The notes under the pieces are model-generated. The model saw nothing but the letters and a program-made list of their open reading frames with translations. It ran no database searches and was not told where the DNA came from. A stretch of DNA of 64,000 nucleotides from NCBI GenBank assembly GCA_902495325.1, contig CABUWK010000002.1, positions 34,583-98,582 of the forward strand, in the 5' to 3' direction. Numbering within the stretch: the first letter of the stretch is position 1; every line of letters begins with the position of its first letter. Below, one piece after another: positions 63,101 through 64,000 of the stretch. Position numbers and translations under genes: made by a program. The DNA comes from an uncultured Acidiphilium sp. GTDB lineage: Bacteria > Bacillota > Clostridia > Christensenellales > Borkfalkiaceae.

Positions 63101-63797
63101 CATGACCGTCGAAGAGCTTATGGATACCGAGAAAAACGCTTCCTTCCGCCCGATCAACGTGATCATGGTCCACTACGAAGCCAACGAGATCCAGCTGGTA
63201 TTCCGCGCGAGATCGGTCAATACGACAGACGGAACGTTCGGCGAACCCGGAAAATACGCGATCAACGTATCCGATCCGGATCCCGACTGGACGATCTCTT
63301 TCGCAGAAGGCTTCACCGTTCCGAGCCTCGGCAAAACGAGTAAGGAATATACGTTTAAATACAATGCGGGGACGAAGAAGTTCGAAGAGGTGATCAAAGA
63401 AGACGTGATCACGTCCGTCGAATTCGACGAAGTGTATTACGACGGAACGAAGATCGAAAACGGCGGCACGCTCGAACTTACCGGGGTGACTTCTCTCGAT
63501 AAAAACGTGTTCACCGTCACTTTCAGAAACGGCGTGGAGGCTCCGTGGGAACTCACCGGCGGGGATTCTCTCGTCGTCGGCGAAAACACCGTCACGATCA
63601 CGGCTTCCACCACGGACGGCAGCGGTACCACCGCAACGTTCACCTTTACGGTAAAAGTGACGGAATCCGCAAAGACGGACAGCGCCCAGAGCGGCGGTTG
63701 CGGCGGATGCAAGGGCAGTTCCGATATCGCGTCCGTCGGTCTCGCACTCGTTACGATGCTGGCGGCGGCTTGCTTCGTACGCATGAAAAGAGACTAA
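60138..63797 (+). CDS. Giant repetitive surface protein with Cys-type C-terminal anchor
   Basis: The 1219-residue protein has a signal peptide (cleavage near AFA-AP). The mature part is built of β-rich modules of about 170-200 residues that repeat a theme: a 'F/HF-x-V-R-G' strand (YGMQIHFEQEVRGD, YGFQLHFSKNVRGT), an 'I/V-NGKT' turn (IKVNGKTLAEIKA, VKINGKTIDELLA), and a closing 'L-x-x-GF' strand. A Big-like domain and a Ser/Ala linker follow. The C-terminus is GGCGGCKGS, a membrane helix and MKRD. No enzyme motif is visible, so adhesion or glycan binding is likely. GGGAGG precedes the start. Confidence 0.75.
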   Translation: MRKLALCVLVALMAMSVVASVAFAAPAADGFDENGWYQNTNMETLTTNDEGASVIKLAGSVPTYNRTELDLTKVNFVYLKTTAGNWAALHLIDDATIVTGSGEDWYPAGSKGGHVKLSALIQDNAMQLGNGYTASGVIGTDEGTPSGINGKYIKFAFYIGTGAEGDESYFEVNGTKVVGQGGAKLNLTRDSFANGKCYVAVQTLSPDLPIYATGINEEPNVAPEVSFLPIGLGAGNSAGFMIDKNIADIPESGYALTQANAVNNVTFNGGTIADAHAFLYVLETELNGVKIQSLGLLPENGHTFSWTVGDEIVFRKGFTAYGPTGSVIGVTSRDFAFSVVATESGNATFGQQIGLRWNGNAGNFVNLDLTAQVMFTAPIATSNVTAITVNGEPLSSVGYFNVATNTIVQILKNEGDWTWQKGDVIRLPKGFAFSSADNATYCLDADYVATYGDNGFVFEKDLGNDYTPVAVKKMEIGHYFADENKYGMQIHFEQEVRGDIEAGADISGEAWFNKYIKVNGKTLAEIKAINIGTEENPVYPNVSAIFEGANFITLWIDGRAGVIEPGNNALGDGNKVSILAGIRFPSGYETTEDKSFEWTNPAWHETVVLKGLEFDVGDGGTVEGALEGGNGSPFINIPSVALGELTKEGFPIDMVESTTKYVMFNGQTFEQMVKGELTIIQYSNANVLQIKTNHSVWSVGDKLVLMKGMKFYNDIPNKASASAVAELAHYYIFECVSVETNGAAKFNVTVTDSYEADDDIALEYAGVKQLISDAARNAYGFQLHFSKNVRGTAYDKFADITNEDWIKASVKINGKTIDELLAAKDADGNEIPNAVQVLFENDKYIAFYVSKAIPVEAGGIAYADGTLADKITLTLADGFTLPRGGAIAMGISYKYEFGGWCRDIDLSGLEFSEIKVVSVENPVSVDDDGNIAFKVKFDKNITEGPYLHINAGSEWLSGVELGYSAATLDYLASYGFIRDCLTKIRYNGMTVEELMDTEKNASFRPINVIMVHYEANEIQLVFRARSVNTTDGTFGEPGKYAINVSDPDPDWTISFAEGFTVPSLGKTSKEYTFKYNAGTKKFEEVIKEDVITSVEFDEVYYDGTKIENGGTLELTGVTSLDKNVFTVTFRNGVEAPWELTGGDSLVVGENTVTITASTTDGSGTTATFTFTVKVTESAKTDSAQSGGCGGCKGSSDIASVGLALVTMLAAACFVRMKRD

Positions 63798-63874
63798 CTA
63801 TTAAAAATCAAGCAAAAAAGAGCAAGATTTAAAAAAATTTATCGGTTAGAAAAAACGGGACGGCAAAAAGAGCA

Positions 63875-63897
63875 CCCCTCGGGCTGCTCTGAAAAAT
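63875..63897 (-). terminator. Terminator of the partial transposase gene (minus strand)
   Basis: AGAGCA and TGCTCT close a G/C stem with an inner GGG/CCC and, on the minus strand, run into TTTTT. It lies just after the stop of the IS110-type gene. Confidence 0.7.
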
Positions 63898-63914
63898 GTT
63901 TGGTAACGAAAGGC

Positions 63915-64000
63915 TTAAACAGCCGGTCTGTAAGGCTCACCCGTCAGTTGCAAACGGTAAATAACTCTCACAAGTTTCTTAATCGCATGAGATAAAGCAA
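63915..64000 (-). mobile_element. Partial IS110-type transposase gene (3' end)
   Basis: Reading the minus strand from the window edge gives 27 residues and a stop: ALSHAIKKLVRVIYRLQLTG then EPYRPAV. This resembles the C-terminus of IS110-family DEDD transposases (a helix with K-x-L-x-x-I-Y followed by G-E-x-Y). Only the end is in the window, so the family call is tentative and the element boundary cannot be placed. If correct, an insertion sequence lies to the right and the surface-protein gene is its left neighbour. Confidence 0.5.

Noticed and set aside
61023..63173. A 716-codon open frame on the minus strand
   Set aside because: It is antisense to the surface-protein gene at 60138, which has a signal peptide, repeats and a C-terminal anchor; the antisense product has no recognisable feature.
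1..64000. tRNA, rRNA, CRISPR or prophage genes
   Set aside because: No such structure or gene cluster was recognised on reading both strands.

Overview
The window looks like the chromosome of an endospore-forming Bacillota, most likely a gut-type member of the Clostridia. It carries spoIIID, spoIIR and a sleB-ypeB germination pair, σA promoters and strong GGAGG ribosome sites, together with a dense glycan-use region built from lipoproteins and ABC permeases. No rRNA, tRNA or CRISPR array was seen. Base composition by eye is close to balanced, except for a clearly A/T-richer block at about 44880-51330 that holds the Wadjet genes.

Layout. 1-4630: sporulation and germination genes (spoIIID, a small membrane protein, spoIIR, sleB, ypeB). 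5070-10011: an unknown Cys-cluster protein, a GH36 α-galactosidase and a GH78 rhamnosidase-like enzyme. 10108-29478: a glycan locus with an exported protein, two paralogous (α/α)6-barrel lipoproteins flanking a solute-binding protein and two permeases, a β-helix lipoprotein, a GH28-like surface protein, two SGNH esterase lipoproteins, a LacI regulator and a serine hydrolase. 29956-43647: a second locus with an acetylesterase, exported and cytosolic TIM-barrel homologues, a second ABC importer split by a surface-protein gene, an AraC regulator, an intracellular (α/α)6 enzyme and a DMT exporter. Neither importer has an ATPase gene here, so both probably use a shared MsmX-type ATPase. 43872-44561: a TetR gene behind a structured leader.

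44882-51330: a complete Wadjet anti-plasmid system (jetABCD). After pgmB (minus) and a divergent HxlR regulator comes the most unusual unit, 52761-56862. It is one operon encoding a 67-residue peptide with six Cys-x3-Asp motifs, a radical SAM/SPASM enzyme, an FMN-barrel/ferredoxin fusion, a nitroreductase, a Zn-macrodomain hydrolase and a SirTM-class sirtuin. It couples a thioether-type RiPP pathway with writing and erasing of ADP-ribosylation, and the usual SirTM partners GcvH-L and LplA2 are missing.

56968-63797: a cytosolic GH20 enzyme (minus), a divergent LacI regulator with two matching operators, and a 1219-residue surface protein. Three large exported proteins (21695, 34732, 60138) share the same kind of C-terminus, a Gly-Gly-Cys motif followed by a membrane helix and a basic end, which suggests a common anchoring route. 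The window ends inside the 3' end of an IS110-type transposase gene on the minus strand.
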